Shown here: piece by piece, positions 47,221 to 57,763 of the stretch | Layout: each line of letters starts with the position of its first letter | Position numbering within the stretch: position 1 is the first letter of the stretch | Origin: Mesodorylaimus sp. YZB2_4 | Taxonomy: Eukaryota > Nematoda > Enoplea > Dorylaimida > Dorylaimidae | Assembly: GCA_030248295.1 (NCBI GenBank) | Contig: JASANH010001455.1 | Coordinates: forward strand, 248,001-312,000 | Direction: 5' to 3' | Length of the DNA stretch: 64,000 nucleotides | Made by a program: the position numbers and the translations under genes | Notes under the pieces: generated by a model | Database searches by the model: none | What the model saw: only the letters and a program-made list of their open reading frames with translations | Told to the model about the DNA's origin: nothing

Positions 47221-49114
47221 ATGTCGAAGAATAAAAGCGATGCGAAAGCTAATTCCGTCCCTGAATCGAAGCCGCGTCTTCATTCGAGTCCGTCGAAACC
47301 GAGTACGAACTTGGAGAAGAAATCAGGCCAATCGCCGATCACAAAATCAGGCCAATCACCGATCAGGAAATTGGACCAATCACCGATCAGGAAATTGGGC
47401 CAGTCACCGATCACGAAAAAGACAACGACTGATGATAAATCGGGGAAATCACCAGTGGACAAAAAAATGCCGCAGGAAGATTTATTCGAGCCAAATTCAA
47501 GCCTTAGGCGCCCGCTCATGGGTCCGCCTGGTACTTATATTGAATGCGGAGGTGACTCGATGTCATCATCGTTCACTGGCCAATCAGTTCCATCGACTGA
47601 CCTGCCGAGGAAACCAACGCCAAAAGTTCAGCCCTTGAAACCAATGCGAGAGTCTCGAGGTGGCGGATCAGCCGAGAGAAAACGCGGTTCTGCCAACGAA
47701 GCTAAGCGAGCCATGGACGAAACAAAAACGAAAAATGGCAAAAAATGTTGCATTACTTCGATTATGGTCATTCTTATTCTGATTGCACTTGTTGGAATCG
47801 GAATAATCGTGTATTTTTTGGCTTTCGATAAAATCGGCTCAAAATCGACAAGTGTGATCGCACCGACCACGGCGACCAGAGCAGCAACGGCAGCTGCTCA
47901 CCAAGCAGTCAAGACGGCTTATCAAAGCATCTGCCTGGAGAAAATGGACTTAAGTGATTCCATGTGTCTCGTTGGTTCAGCGCCCAAACTCGATTCGTGT
48001 TCGAATGTCACATGCACAAAAGTCAGCTATTCATGGAAAAGTGAAAGCGAATCAGTGACTATTTCATTCCTGATCGAAGAAATGGTTGGAGAACCGTCGA
48101 TCAGCGAGGATAAAGCTCGTCAACTATGTCGAACCGATGATGGCAAACTTGGTTCGTGTTCTGAGAATGGTCAATGCCAGGTCTACCAGGGGGAAGACGA
48201 GGAGAGCTGGTATGCGAAGGGGCAATGGGAGGATAATTGCGATGAACCAAATCCATGCTGGAAAGGTGACGAAAATGTTCTTCCAAATATTTGGAAAAGC
48301 AGCATGGTTGAACGACATGAATGCAATCATGAGAACGCCTTAAACTGCACCAGCAAGCAACAAGCCATAATTTGGATCGAACATTTGCGGTGCAAAGTTG
48401 GCAAGAACAGAACGACGAGTCAGATTTGCGAAGGTGAGCTGCCAGTTTTTTAACTTGACTTTCCAAAAATTTGAAAATTGGGCCAATTGCATTTGCTTGG
48501 TTGCTCTTCATTTCAGCAAGGCTTTGCAGTTTCGATCCATTTAAATTTTATTTGCGCATTTATCTGTTCCACATGATGGCTTTCTGTTTTGCACACCAGG
48601 TACAGTAGAGAGAACCCTCGATGACAGAGCGGATACTCTATTGCATCGCATAGAGAAGCATGACCTACCCGCACGAACAGCCTCACGAAAGCGTCATCGA
48701 CAGGTTCAAATGTTGTAAGACTTAGCGCGCGAACTCAAATTTTAAACGATGTGCACTGCTGTCCGTTTTGGTAGCTCATGGTCCAGCATGGTTCTTTATC
48801 TTCTAGGTTTGCCCATCCGATTGTGGCTCTGTCAACGATGCAACTCGTCGATAGAGGAGGCTTACTGCGGAGCAGGGGGCAGCATAAACGCAACCAAAGA
48901 ATGTTGGGCCGCGTGCATGGATGATCCGACTCAAGAATTCAAATTAGAGGACGGGTCCAAATGCATTCACAAGGATGATGTGAACCAAACCCTCGAAGCC
49001 TATTGTTTCCGCGGGGCTTGTTTTCTCGTCGATCAAGTGGTCACCGAGAACAATCAAATACAGAAATTGGAGGAATGCTTGGAAAAGAAAAAACGCGATG
49101 AAGAAGATTCGTAG
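47221..49114 (+). CDS. Type II membrane protein with Cys-rich ectodomain
   Basis: Two exons, 47221-48433 and 48807-49114, join in phase to 506 residues. The N-terminal cytoplasmic part is basic and Ser/Pro-rich, with four ten-residue repeats of the form GQSPITKK / GQSPIRKL (residues about 33-65). A single membrane helix follows at about 178-203 (IMVILILIALVGIGIIVYFL) after CC. The extracellular part has about 24 Cys and several N-glycosylation sites, with two similar modules (DDGKLGSCSENGQC and EDGSKC..CFRGAC). These recall the D-G-x-C ... C-x-G-x-C pattern of ADAM-type Cys-rich regions, but I cannot name the family. The last residues are Lys/Glu-rich. An hAT element begins 88 bases after the stop. 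Confidence 0.85.
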
Positions 49115-49202
49115 TCGCGTGATGTACTTTGATCAGATGAGCCTAGTTTTGTACATGGTGCTGGTACTAATCATGGCCGCTAATCGACAGGTCTACTGGT
49201 CG

Positions 49203-51630
49203 CAGCGTTGCCAGATGCGAAAAATGAATTCCACTGCTAGGACACCTGAGATCCACTACTAGCCACTACACATCTTTCCAACAGCCACTAAAAATTTTCA
49301 TCGCAACAGAGCGATAATGCAACATTTTTGGTCCACCCTGGATACAAAATAGATTTTAATCAATCAAAATTTCGAGTTTATGTAGGCTGCCTAATAGATC
49401 GATCGACGTACTACGTGATGCCGCGCAGCAGGGTTGCCAGACGCTCAAAGTGAATCCCGTCGCACGTGACCTTAAAAACCTTCACAAAACCTTCATCACT
49501 TATCCAAAAGCCGTCAATAATTCCCTCACAAAAAACGCTTGCGGTATCAACGAGCTGGAATCACAACGAGGCCAGACAAAGGGAGCATCAAGCTTTCACT
49601 GAACGGCGCCTTGCTAGCTTCACTGAACGTTTCTTCGATAAAGTCTAATGGCTTATAAGCAAAGTCAAAAACAAGATTAGTACCTCCAGCTTCATCATCA
49701 GTAGCGTCTATCTCAGAATTAAACATTTTTCCCATTGGCGCAATAAAATTATGGGGCTGAGCACCAGGAACTTTTAACCCGAACCTTGAGAACAAGACAG
49801 AATCTACATACTGCGTCACACACGAGTCCATGACGCCTTTTTTTAAAATTAAGACCAACAGAAGTAGTACCCCCTAAGTGTATGGTGAAGCAAAAGTCAA
49901 GAATATATTTTCAACCCCCATCCATATGGAGATACACATAAAAACTTGTTGCTTGGGCGATATGGCCCATATCTCCCCGACCCTTGGTCCTGGAATGATG
50001 CAAGAAATATCACAATGATCCCAAGATGATGAGCTATCGAATTTTCTTTTTAAAGTTCTCCTAGGTCCCGCCATTCGTGAGATCCCGCCGGTAGTGGAAA
50101 CTCAGATTCCTTCACAAAAAACTTGGGCTTATACTTGAAAAAGGAAAAACAAACCTCAAATGATAATTTCACAGAGATGCTCCTTGGTGTGCAGATGCTA
50201 CAATATGCATATGCTGTATGCACTATCAACGCATGTGGAGGAGACAATTGCAAGGGTCCGAATTTTTTAGCATCTTTTTTGGACCACGCTCGTCTTATGC
50301 GCTGGATCCTCTTCTAGGATCCGTTTTTTCCCCTATGCTATTTTCGTCATACAGAAAAATTGGCTTGTTGTAGCCACGCAATAGATTCGTAAAGATAATT
50401 CCGCCACAAAAGCGTGTAGTTTAAAAAAATTAAGTCACCTAATTCTTACTAGTAATCTCGCCATTAGAGTTCGGATATATTGATTCGTCCATTTTAGAGT
50501 AAAGCTGTGTATACAAAGAAAAAAGCTTGAATTTAGGGAGAAAGCCGTGCACTTGAAAAAAAAATTGGGACCGATAATGGGCAGCGGATCGATTTGGTGC
50601 TTTTTTTGCCTAGTGTAGAAGGTGTTTAGGAAAATCCCCTCATACCTCCACAAAATGGCAAAAACCTTCACAGGCCAGTCCCCTCCATAAAAACCTCCGC
50701 TAGGTTAAAATCCCGTCAAAAATTACGGGAAACCTTCACGTCTGGCAACGCTGCCGCGCAGCAACCCAGCCAGTCGATACACCCCGTTATGCCTCGCAGA
50801 TGTTTAGCACCCTACCTTGAAAAGTTCTGCGTTACGCGTTTCGATTCATGAAAAGGGAAATACCTGATCATGATCATAAATCATGAATCTGATCATAACT
50901 GAGGAAATCTTCCCAAAGCAGTCTTTCAATAAGTAGGGTAAAATGCCCTAATCCGGAATGGTTCCGAAACCAGAACACCTCGATTGCCCATCTAATCCAA
51001 CGCCTTACTGTTTTTGACGAGGCTTTTCGGCTGGCGTAGTGAGTGAGCATGCTTGTTTTTACGGCAAAAAAATTGCCATATACGAATGGTCGGTCCTGGC
51101 AACGTGATTTTTATTTTTGCACAGAAAAGGTGAAAGTAGAAAAGAGTTTCATTTTTTTTAAAGCGATTTTAAACTCGCTTTCGGTCAAAAAAGAAGACAG
51201 AAACGGTGCTGTTTCAATCTTGGCTTTTAAAAAAACCACAACGTATCTATTCTCCTAAGATCGGCTAAAACCCCCAAACCTATGGGTGATCCGAATTAGG
51301 ACAGAACAGAGCCTAAAGCGGAACGAGTGCGTAGTTTTTAAAAATCCCTTGCCGAGCGTGTAGCTGGGCTCAAACCAAAATTTGGAGCAGTTTTGGTCGC
51401 GGGGGATTCTGCTGAGTCAAACAACATTGAAAAAACATCGCTCTCTTGTTAATTTTTAGTCAATAAGAGGACTTGAGTGTTAGGAGTTCCGGATTTGGGC
51501 ACTTTACCCTAACAACTACAATTCACTGCGTGACCATTACACATGGAAAACCACCATAGTGGCCACTACGCCACTACGGACACCCCAAATCCACCAAAGT
51601 AGTGGAATTCCACTACGTCTGGCAACGCTG
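49203..51630. mobile_element. hAT-type element (outer), with perfect 8-bp target duplication
   Basis: Ends are CAGCGTTGCCAGATG on the left and CGTCTGGCAACGCTG on the right, which are inverted repeats. The 8-bp direct repeat ACTGGTCG flanks it at 49195-49202 and 51631-51638. Terminal CAG..GTTGCCA and 8-bp duplications define the hAT superfamily (known biology). Subterminal GAATTCCACTA words also pair. About half of its length is the second element inserted at 49429. No transposase is seen, so it is non-autonomous. Confidence 0.93.
49429..50753. mobile_element. hAT-type element (inner), nested in the outer one
   Basis: Ends are CAGGGTTGCCAGACG and CGTCTGGCAACGCTG, with perfect 8-bp direct repeats CCGCGCAG at 49421-49428 and 50754-50761. 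The termini match the outer element's, so one transposase probably moves both. Open frames inside (for example minus 49547-49858) are not recognisable as transposase. Subterminal words AACCTTCAC and TTTTTA recur on both sides. Confidence 0.93.
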
Positions 51631-51638
51631 ACTGGTCG

Positions 51639-52993
51639 GTAATTTTCGTGTCTGCTCCCGTCAGTGCGCGCTAGCTGCTTGGGTTTGCAGTAAAATATGA
51701 ACTGTGAACTATGATGGAGAACCAGAGACAGAGGAAGCAGGCACACAGGGGGCCAAATTCCTTCACCTAGCCCGGTCGCAATAAGGCGAACTACTGCACC
51801 CAGCCCAGGCGCCAGGGCTATGGCACGTGCGTATTCACAGATGGTTCAGTGAAAATTTTACAGAGCCCGCCCAGCTGAAGAAAGACGCAGTCAAGTTTGT
51901 TTCGAGAGGAAGCAGATAGAAGTGATAAATAGTCTGACGATCGCACGTTCTAGCATATCCCAATTCCCCAAAAGCCGTGTAGGATCTACGGGGATACCAG
52001 CAGGGCAAGACGGACGGACAGGGGATGGTACGATACCGAGTACGAGCCTGGAGCAGTACTAGGTGGCCTGTACCAAGTACAAGTGCGACTCCGACGTTAG
52101 CAAGCTGTAGGGGCTCTTTGCTAAGGATCCGTACTAATTGTAAGGGCGTAGCAGGTGCAGTACTAGGTACCAGATGCCACTGAGGCTCCGCCCTAAGGTC
52201 CAATCTTATCACAAATCGATGCTGACAGTCAGGAGCATCCAATTTTGTGTCCCCAGAGGGTCGCTGTCGCTTAAATAAAAAAAGTCGTCGTGTTAAAAAG
52301 TTAGAAGAACTTGCCTCACGTTCATTGACCCATCAAGCTTTCCCTGTGATCTCCTAAGCGCCAGGACACGACGACCACTTATGTCCTCAGAGCAACCATG
52401 CTATTCACTTCCAACCGAGCCCCGACCCCTGGTCAAAACCGCTGGGACATGACAACTTTTACTACAGTATGTCCTCATTGTCAGCGCAACCATGTTGCCT
52501 ACTTCCAGACAGGATGCAGTGTGCAGGGTGTGATCACACAAGTCACCTGTTCCGTTTACCGTCTTTATCTCACAATAGAATCCATGTTCGTAAACGGCGC
52601 GCTGCAAGTCTTCCTCGCGTCAGTAAACATTAAAGTTACTCTTGCTCGTTGTTGGGAGAACATTTGCAGTGCAGAGAGTTTATCACGAGGACTCCGAATT
52701 CTTTGCAGTTTTTGCAACGCGAAGGTCTAGTCTAGTGTGCATTATTTACAGTCGGATCTCACAATAATACGCCCTACTCTATGTATTCTGATCATAATGG
52801 GGCGATACTTACACAGTATCCTGTCATATAACATAAAAACCTAAAACAGTTGATAGAATTATCATACCATTGTTCTATGTGTCGAGGCAGCCTAGTATAG
52901 GCGGCTGACAGTGCCCGGTCGAGTGCGAGGAAAATGACGCCTTGATCCAAAAAAGTCTTCCTTGCATGAATGACACAAAATCTGACCAGGCCC
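51639..52993. other. Intergenic, no gene seen
   Basis: The word AGTACTAGGT occurs at 52056 and 52162 in a short repetitive patch. No supported exon. Confidence 0.4.
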
Positions 52994-53998
52994 TTAAGCT
53001 GTACCCTTCAATGATTCCTGATGGCCACTACTGATTACGATGGATGCCACTTGATTCGGCGGCTTGTTCCAAACACTTTTCATCGCATGAGAAGCAGCGC
53101 TAAGAATCTCCTCGTTCCGAAATAGGAGCAGTGTCGTGTTGAGGAACAGGTCGATGGTCATCAGCACGCCTCCGTAGGCAGCTATTCGTTTGCCATGCTG
53201 AATGATAATGCTGGCCAAGAAGTACAGCAGCTTGGTGGTGAGTGATAAGAAGACGTGCATGATGACTTGGTTGCGCAAGTAGGGTATCAGGGCCATCTGC
53301 CTGCTCATGCTGGCCTGCTCAGCTTGCGACGTGCTCTCTCGGCTGGCTCGGCCCAGGCGGACACGAATGTAGACGGCCAGCACGGCGTAGAATGCCACGA
53401 CGGCAAAGATCAAGAGGAAATCGATGACTCGGAACATCTGATTGCTCAATTCGCTGATGGCACTGTACGTGTTCACACACAATACCACTTGGCCCAACGT
53501 GATGCCCATGAAGGCTGGTGTGTTCATGACCAGGATCGATAGCACATAACAGCCGATGCAGATCTGACACGCCGACCTCACCTTAAAGCTTCTGTACTTG
53601 GCGATGTAAGCTAAAGCTGCCACACGATCGCAGACTAGCAACAGCAGCAAGCTCGCTTCCAATCCTTGGCCGTGAAGGAGCCAGAAATGAATCACATTGC
53701 AGACATAGCGCTGTTGGAAAATAGAGACCAGTCCGACTGTGCGCAGTGACCTTTGGACTCCGACCACGAACAGTTGGGCCGATGACAAAGCGCGGCCAAA
53801 GGATAAGAAGCCGATGATGACGAAGAAACGTGTCCGCAGTGTCTTGGTCTTGTAGATGGTCAGTGCGATGACCAGGTTGCTGACTGTGCAATAGACACCG
53901 CACAGAAGGGTGTAGAAGAAGATTAGTTGGACCCACAGTTCAATCTCCGTCAGTCCAATGTCGACTGTGAGTGGACCAGAGATGGTGGTGTTGTTCAT
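52994..53998 (-). CDS. Nematode chemoreceptor-like GPCR (srsx-like), copy 2
   Basis: 334 residues in a single exon, from MNNTTISG to a short C-terminus ending ESLKGTA. The sequence is about 99% identical to 41869-42847 with no indel over some 975 bases. I count nine differences, six of them within the last 85 bases of the shared block. The changes include Phe to Val in helix 1 and Ser to Leu in the second extracellular loop. Three upstream codons extend the frame to 54016, but the Met matching copy 1 is used. Homology does not extend into either flank. Confidence 0.85.
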   Translation of the reverse strand: MNNTTISGPLTVDIGLTEIELWVQLIFFYTLLCGVYCTVSNLVIALTIYKTKTLRTRFFVIIGFLSFGRALSSAQLFVVGVQRSLRTVGLVSIFQQRYVCNVIHFWLLHGQGLEASLLLLLVCDRVAALAYIAKYRSFKVRSACQICIGCYVLSILVMNTPAFMGITLGQVVLCVNTYSAISELSNQMFRVIDFLLIFAVVAFYAVLAVYIRVRLGRASRESTSQAEQASMSRQMALIPYLRNQVIMHVFLSLTTKLLYFLASIIIQHGKRIAAYGGVLMTIDLFLNTTLLLFRNEEILSAASHAMKSVWNKPPNQVASIVISSGHQESLKGTA

Positions 53999-54016
53999 AG
54001 TGTCTGTATTGTACAA

Positions 54017-55362
54017 TCGTTGTTTAATACTGTTTCATGCCAGGGCAAGGACTCAAACGCACACTTTTCAGGGAAACAAAAAGCCAGCACCCCACCTCCT
54101 ACAGCAAATTTGCCACTTCGAGAGTTTGTGATGTGTGAGCGAGCAGCCCACCCCACCTTACTTTTCCGTCTGAAGCAAGAAAATCAAAGCAACTTGCCTA
54201 AACAGTCGGATGTTCGTGACTGTATGATTAATGCTTATTGTCGAGGGCTAGGCCTTGACTAGAAATATGCACCCAACCTGGCTTTTACCTGCACCATTGG
54301 TGAGGTCGCCATTTATTTATTCGATGGTATTCAACGAGTGACAATAAGTCCGGTAACAATCGTTGAGTACAATGCTCTGCTGGGCGCGAACTCATTAGCA
54401 CTGATTTCTCCAGAGCTTTCTGCAGTCTCTCAAGGGGCGTTGATTGGCTGCTTTGTGTTTTCACTTTTAAATGAGTAAAAGCTATCACAGCCATCTTAAA
54501 TCCTTGCGCTCACGATCAGTGTCGTGTGTGCGTGAGTATGTATAGCCCTGAACACTAAGAGGCGATCGGTCGCATGACCAGGTACTCCTAATCAGATTAG
54601 TCCATCAAAGCATATCCACGCCTAAGGTACCCAGTCCAAAGTATCTAAACCCCAACGCATACTGGCGCGATGCCTGTCAATGGGTTGGTCCTCTCGTAGT
54701 AAAGGGTGGCCTCTTCTACACTTTCCGGGTCTGCCTCTTATCGTGTGGCAGGGCGGCCAGATTCACGTTAGCTCAATTTAGTCAAACAAAGGAACCATAA
54801 AAAGTATTGACATTATGCAAAGAAGGCTCCAGTATGAGCTTGAATTTTTTAAAATTTGTACACCATGGGGCCAGTTTTGCAATTAGTCAAGACACGGAAT
54901 ATAAGGGCATCCTGCTGAGTCCTATTTTGCGTCATAGTGAGACGGCCGTTCTAAATTTAGGAAATGTCCTCGACGACCATAAAAGCAGCCATACATGGTC
55001 AAACGGGACAGCTAATCGATGCACTCGACGACGCGATTCAATCTAACAAATAACAGTAGGTACCTAAAAAAGGTTTTATCTTTTTCTTATTAGCATCCCA
55101 AGACTTGATTAAGATTATTTTTAGCTAATGAAATCTCAAATCAACTTTGAATCTTTCGCAAGGTGCTTGTGTTTTAACTAAAACTCAAAGAAGAAAGGAA
55201 AAGACAAAATATTTTGGAAAACGTGGAGAGCAACTAACTCTTTCAAGATAAGGCAAAAGCAAGGCACTTGAGCATAATGCAGTTTCAAAGTGGAGGGACG
55301 ACAGGTAGAGCTTTGCACCTCGCTAAATCCGATAATCGATAACTTTGCAGCTAGTCCATGGT
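54017..55362. other. Intergenic, no gene seen
   Basis: No supported exon and no clear repeat boundary. Confidence 0.4.
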
Positions 55363-55440
55363 TGAAACATCACACTGACGGGTGATGCTGCCAGCCAACT
55401 CGGTACAGAGTATCGATTGCCAGTCGAGCGTCTACACAGC
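55363..55440 (+). repeat. Dispersed repeat family E, copy E1
   Basis: The hairpin GAAACATCACACTGACGGGT then GATGCT, followed by ATCGATTGCCAGTCGAGCGT and CTACA. Matches the reverse complement of 62285-62375. Confidence 0.75.
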
Positions 55441-56491
55441 ATACGCGAATTCAATTAGACCCCAGCAATCCCCTGCACAAAGGAGGAGGAGAAACTGCAG
55501 TGAGGTTGTGTTGTCCTTGTGATTTGAATGTGGCGCCATTATTGTCCTGCGTATCAATGTTGTATGCTAGTGAGCGGGTGTGCGTGAGGATGAGCGAGTG
55601 TGGATGGAGTTGCAGAGTGGAAGGCGGTTGCCTCGCTCTGGTCGGAGTGAATCGTGCAGCCGGCGAGAGCAGTCGGGTCATATCTTGAGACGAAAATTAA
55701 AAAGAGTCTGCACGATGTCGGCACCATTCTTTTTCGGTAAGTCTGATTAGGCCTCACCTAGGTCGAGTCCCCATACCCAGTCTAGGACGTGCAAGAGCTG
55801 GGCCATCCTTAGAGAAGGAACGTCGTTACAAAACTCGTTAGGATAGCTGCAGTTTCGTTCACTGACTTGTTCGTTTGGCGGAAAGTTCAAGAACCAGGGC
55901 AACTGCTGGTCAGGACTTGCTAAGAGGGCAGAAATTTGTCCCATGCGTAGAAATAACGTGGATGAGGAGGTGGCCGCGCAAAGTGCCTTCGAGACTTCTG
56001 CTTGGGGGCCTTGCATGAAACTCACATCAAGTCAACACGCTTCGCCAACTATATGCGCAAGAGTGTACTGTATGTGTATATGTGTGTTAGACTATACTGT
56101 GTGTGTATAAGAGTAGAAATCTCCAACTCGTTGGGCCAGCGTTAGATCAGTCTGTCAGTATTTCCTGCCGCGCTCATGTCATTCACAGTTGCAGTGTATG
56201 GCCTAATAAGAGAGCGTGCTGGCTTAAAATCGAGCTGGCATAAATGAGTTGAAGCGGCGTGAGTTTTATGCAAGGGCTTCATGATCTCTCTTCTATCAGC
56301 ATCGATCAGTAATTGGTAGGGACTCTTGTCTCCAGCCAATTGGTGCACAGGTTCAGGGAACCGGTTAGGCTCTCCTAATCGTAAAAGAGGGCTGACACGA
56401 GATCGAAGTCGGTTCAGGTTCACTTCTGGTTCAGGTCCGTCAAAAACCGTTCGACGGCCGACACGTGCGGCTGCCCCCCGAATCGTTTTTT
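55441..56491. other. Intergenic, no gene established
   Basis: At 55715 an ATG with a short protein-like start (MSAPFFF) runs into a good GTAAGT donor at 55737, which could be a first exon on the plus strand. No in-phase partner exon was found. A minus-strand frame at 55747-56025 is also unsupported. Confidence 0.35.
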
Positions 56492-56901
56492 TTGGACCCA
56501 TCCTAGTTGGACCAGGGAAGGGTCGATTTTTGGCCCTTTACCCGCGGGCTGGGGGCTTCTTAGTTGACCCTATCTTGCCATCGACTAGGGTCAGTCCGGG
56601 ATGCATGCCGGGCAAGGGCGCTTGTCAGTCGCAACCTCGCGATGTCGGTGGTTACTCCGTGGGGCAACCATTCCCAGCCCGTGCCCCGTGAGGGGACCCG
56701 GATTCGAGAGCCTCGCGCCGCATGAGACCTCCCGTCGTTTATCGACCCCGGAGGGATGAAGAGTGAGTCACCCACCGCCAGGCGTGCAAGGCGCAGAGAG
56801 AACTTCACCGAGTTCTTAGACGGCCAGAGTTGAACTCTCTGCCGACCGGTTTCCAGCTCTGCCAAGCAAAGTGTGACACACGCCTTTCACAGCTACACTA
56901 C
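56492..56901 (-). repeat. Dispersed repeat family D, copy D2
   Basis: Reverse-complement copy of D1 at 2572-2963, with the same blocks in the same order from GGTCCAACTAGG to the GTGTGTCACACTTTG end. Confidence 0.8.
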
Positions 56902-57763
56902 CGATGCGTGAGATTGTTCCTGCGGCTTGCCCGGGGGCGAGCCAAGAATTTCACTGGCGTCACGGACAGGATTTCATAAGGGAAAATTTAATGCTGCGAT
57001 CCGCATGTGTGACGTTTTCAAATGCAATTGAAATCTTCAGCCGAAATACTGCAAAATGTCAGTGGGTATAATCAGAGGAGTCAGCGAAGCGTCATCTCAA
57101 AATAACCACTTCCAGTCAGAAGTAAGAAGGTCTTGGTCTGATTTCGACCTTCTGATTTCGAGGCTAGACGAGACGTGGTGTCTGATTTCTTGTTGTAAGA
57201 AGTTTGACTACATCGAAGCGGAGCTAAATTACGCTTCAAAGAATCAAAATGGCTCTGTAAGTGGCCGGCTCGTCCCTGGTCACATTCGCCATGCTGCGAC
57301 AGAACCTTCTGCAAAGAGATAGGTGACCGATTGAATGGCTAATTATGAATGCGTACGCTGTTCAAGGAGCAACGATTGGTCTCTTTATCGCTTCGTAAGA
57401 AATGGTTTGTAATAGAAATAGTAACATGGAAGCTTCTTTTGGCCGTGACTCATCCCTAGTGTTCTTCTCGCATCACAACAGGGAGTAGTCCAGTGCTTGT
57501 TTATGATAAATTCATAAAACTTGTTGACGTGTCTCTCAATACCGTTCAATTAGCACACACCCAGGTGAGTGTCTGCATTACTGCATATGGTTTTTCTTGA
57601 ACAATTTCGAAAAAGTAAGGCAGTCTTCCAGCTCAGATTTTCTGTGCTTGCCCTCCAGCGACCCTGCAGACACGCTCAAGCAGATACTGTAGGAAAACAT
57701 GATAGCGGCATAGCAAAGGAATGTGACACGTCTTTCTTGTCAAATATCGCACCATTTTTCAAA
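56902..57763. other. Intergenic, 3' flank of the EGF/ShKT gene
   Basis: No supported exon on either strand. Confidence 0.4.

Noticed and set aside
49547-49858. Minus-strand frame inside the inner hAT element as a possible transposase
   Set aside because: No hAT dimerisation motif or zinc finger is visible, and the frame is short. The element looks non-autonomous.
55715-55736. Possible first exon MSAPFFF with a good donor
   Set aside because: The only in-phase acceptor tried (near 57045) leads to a stop after ~20 codons. Too little to call a gene.
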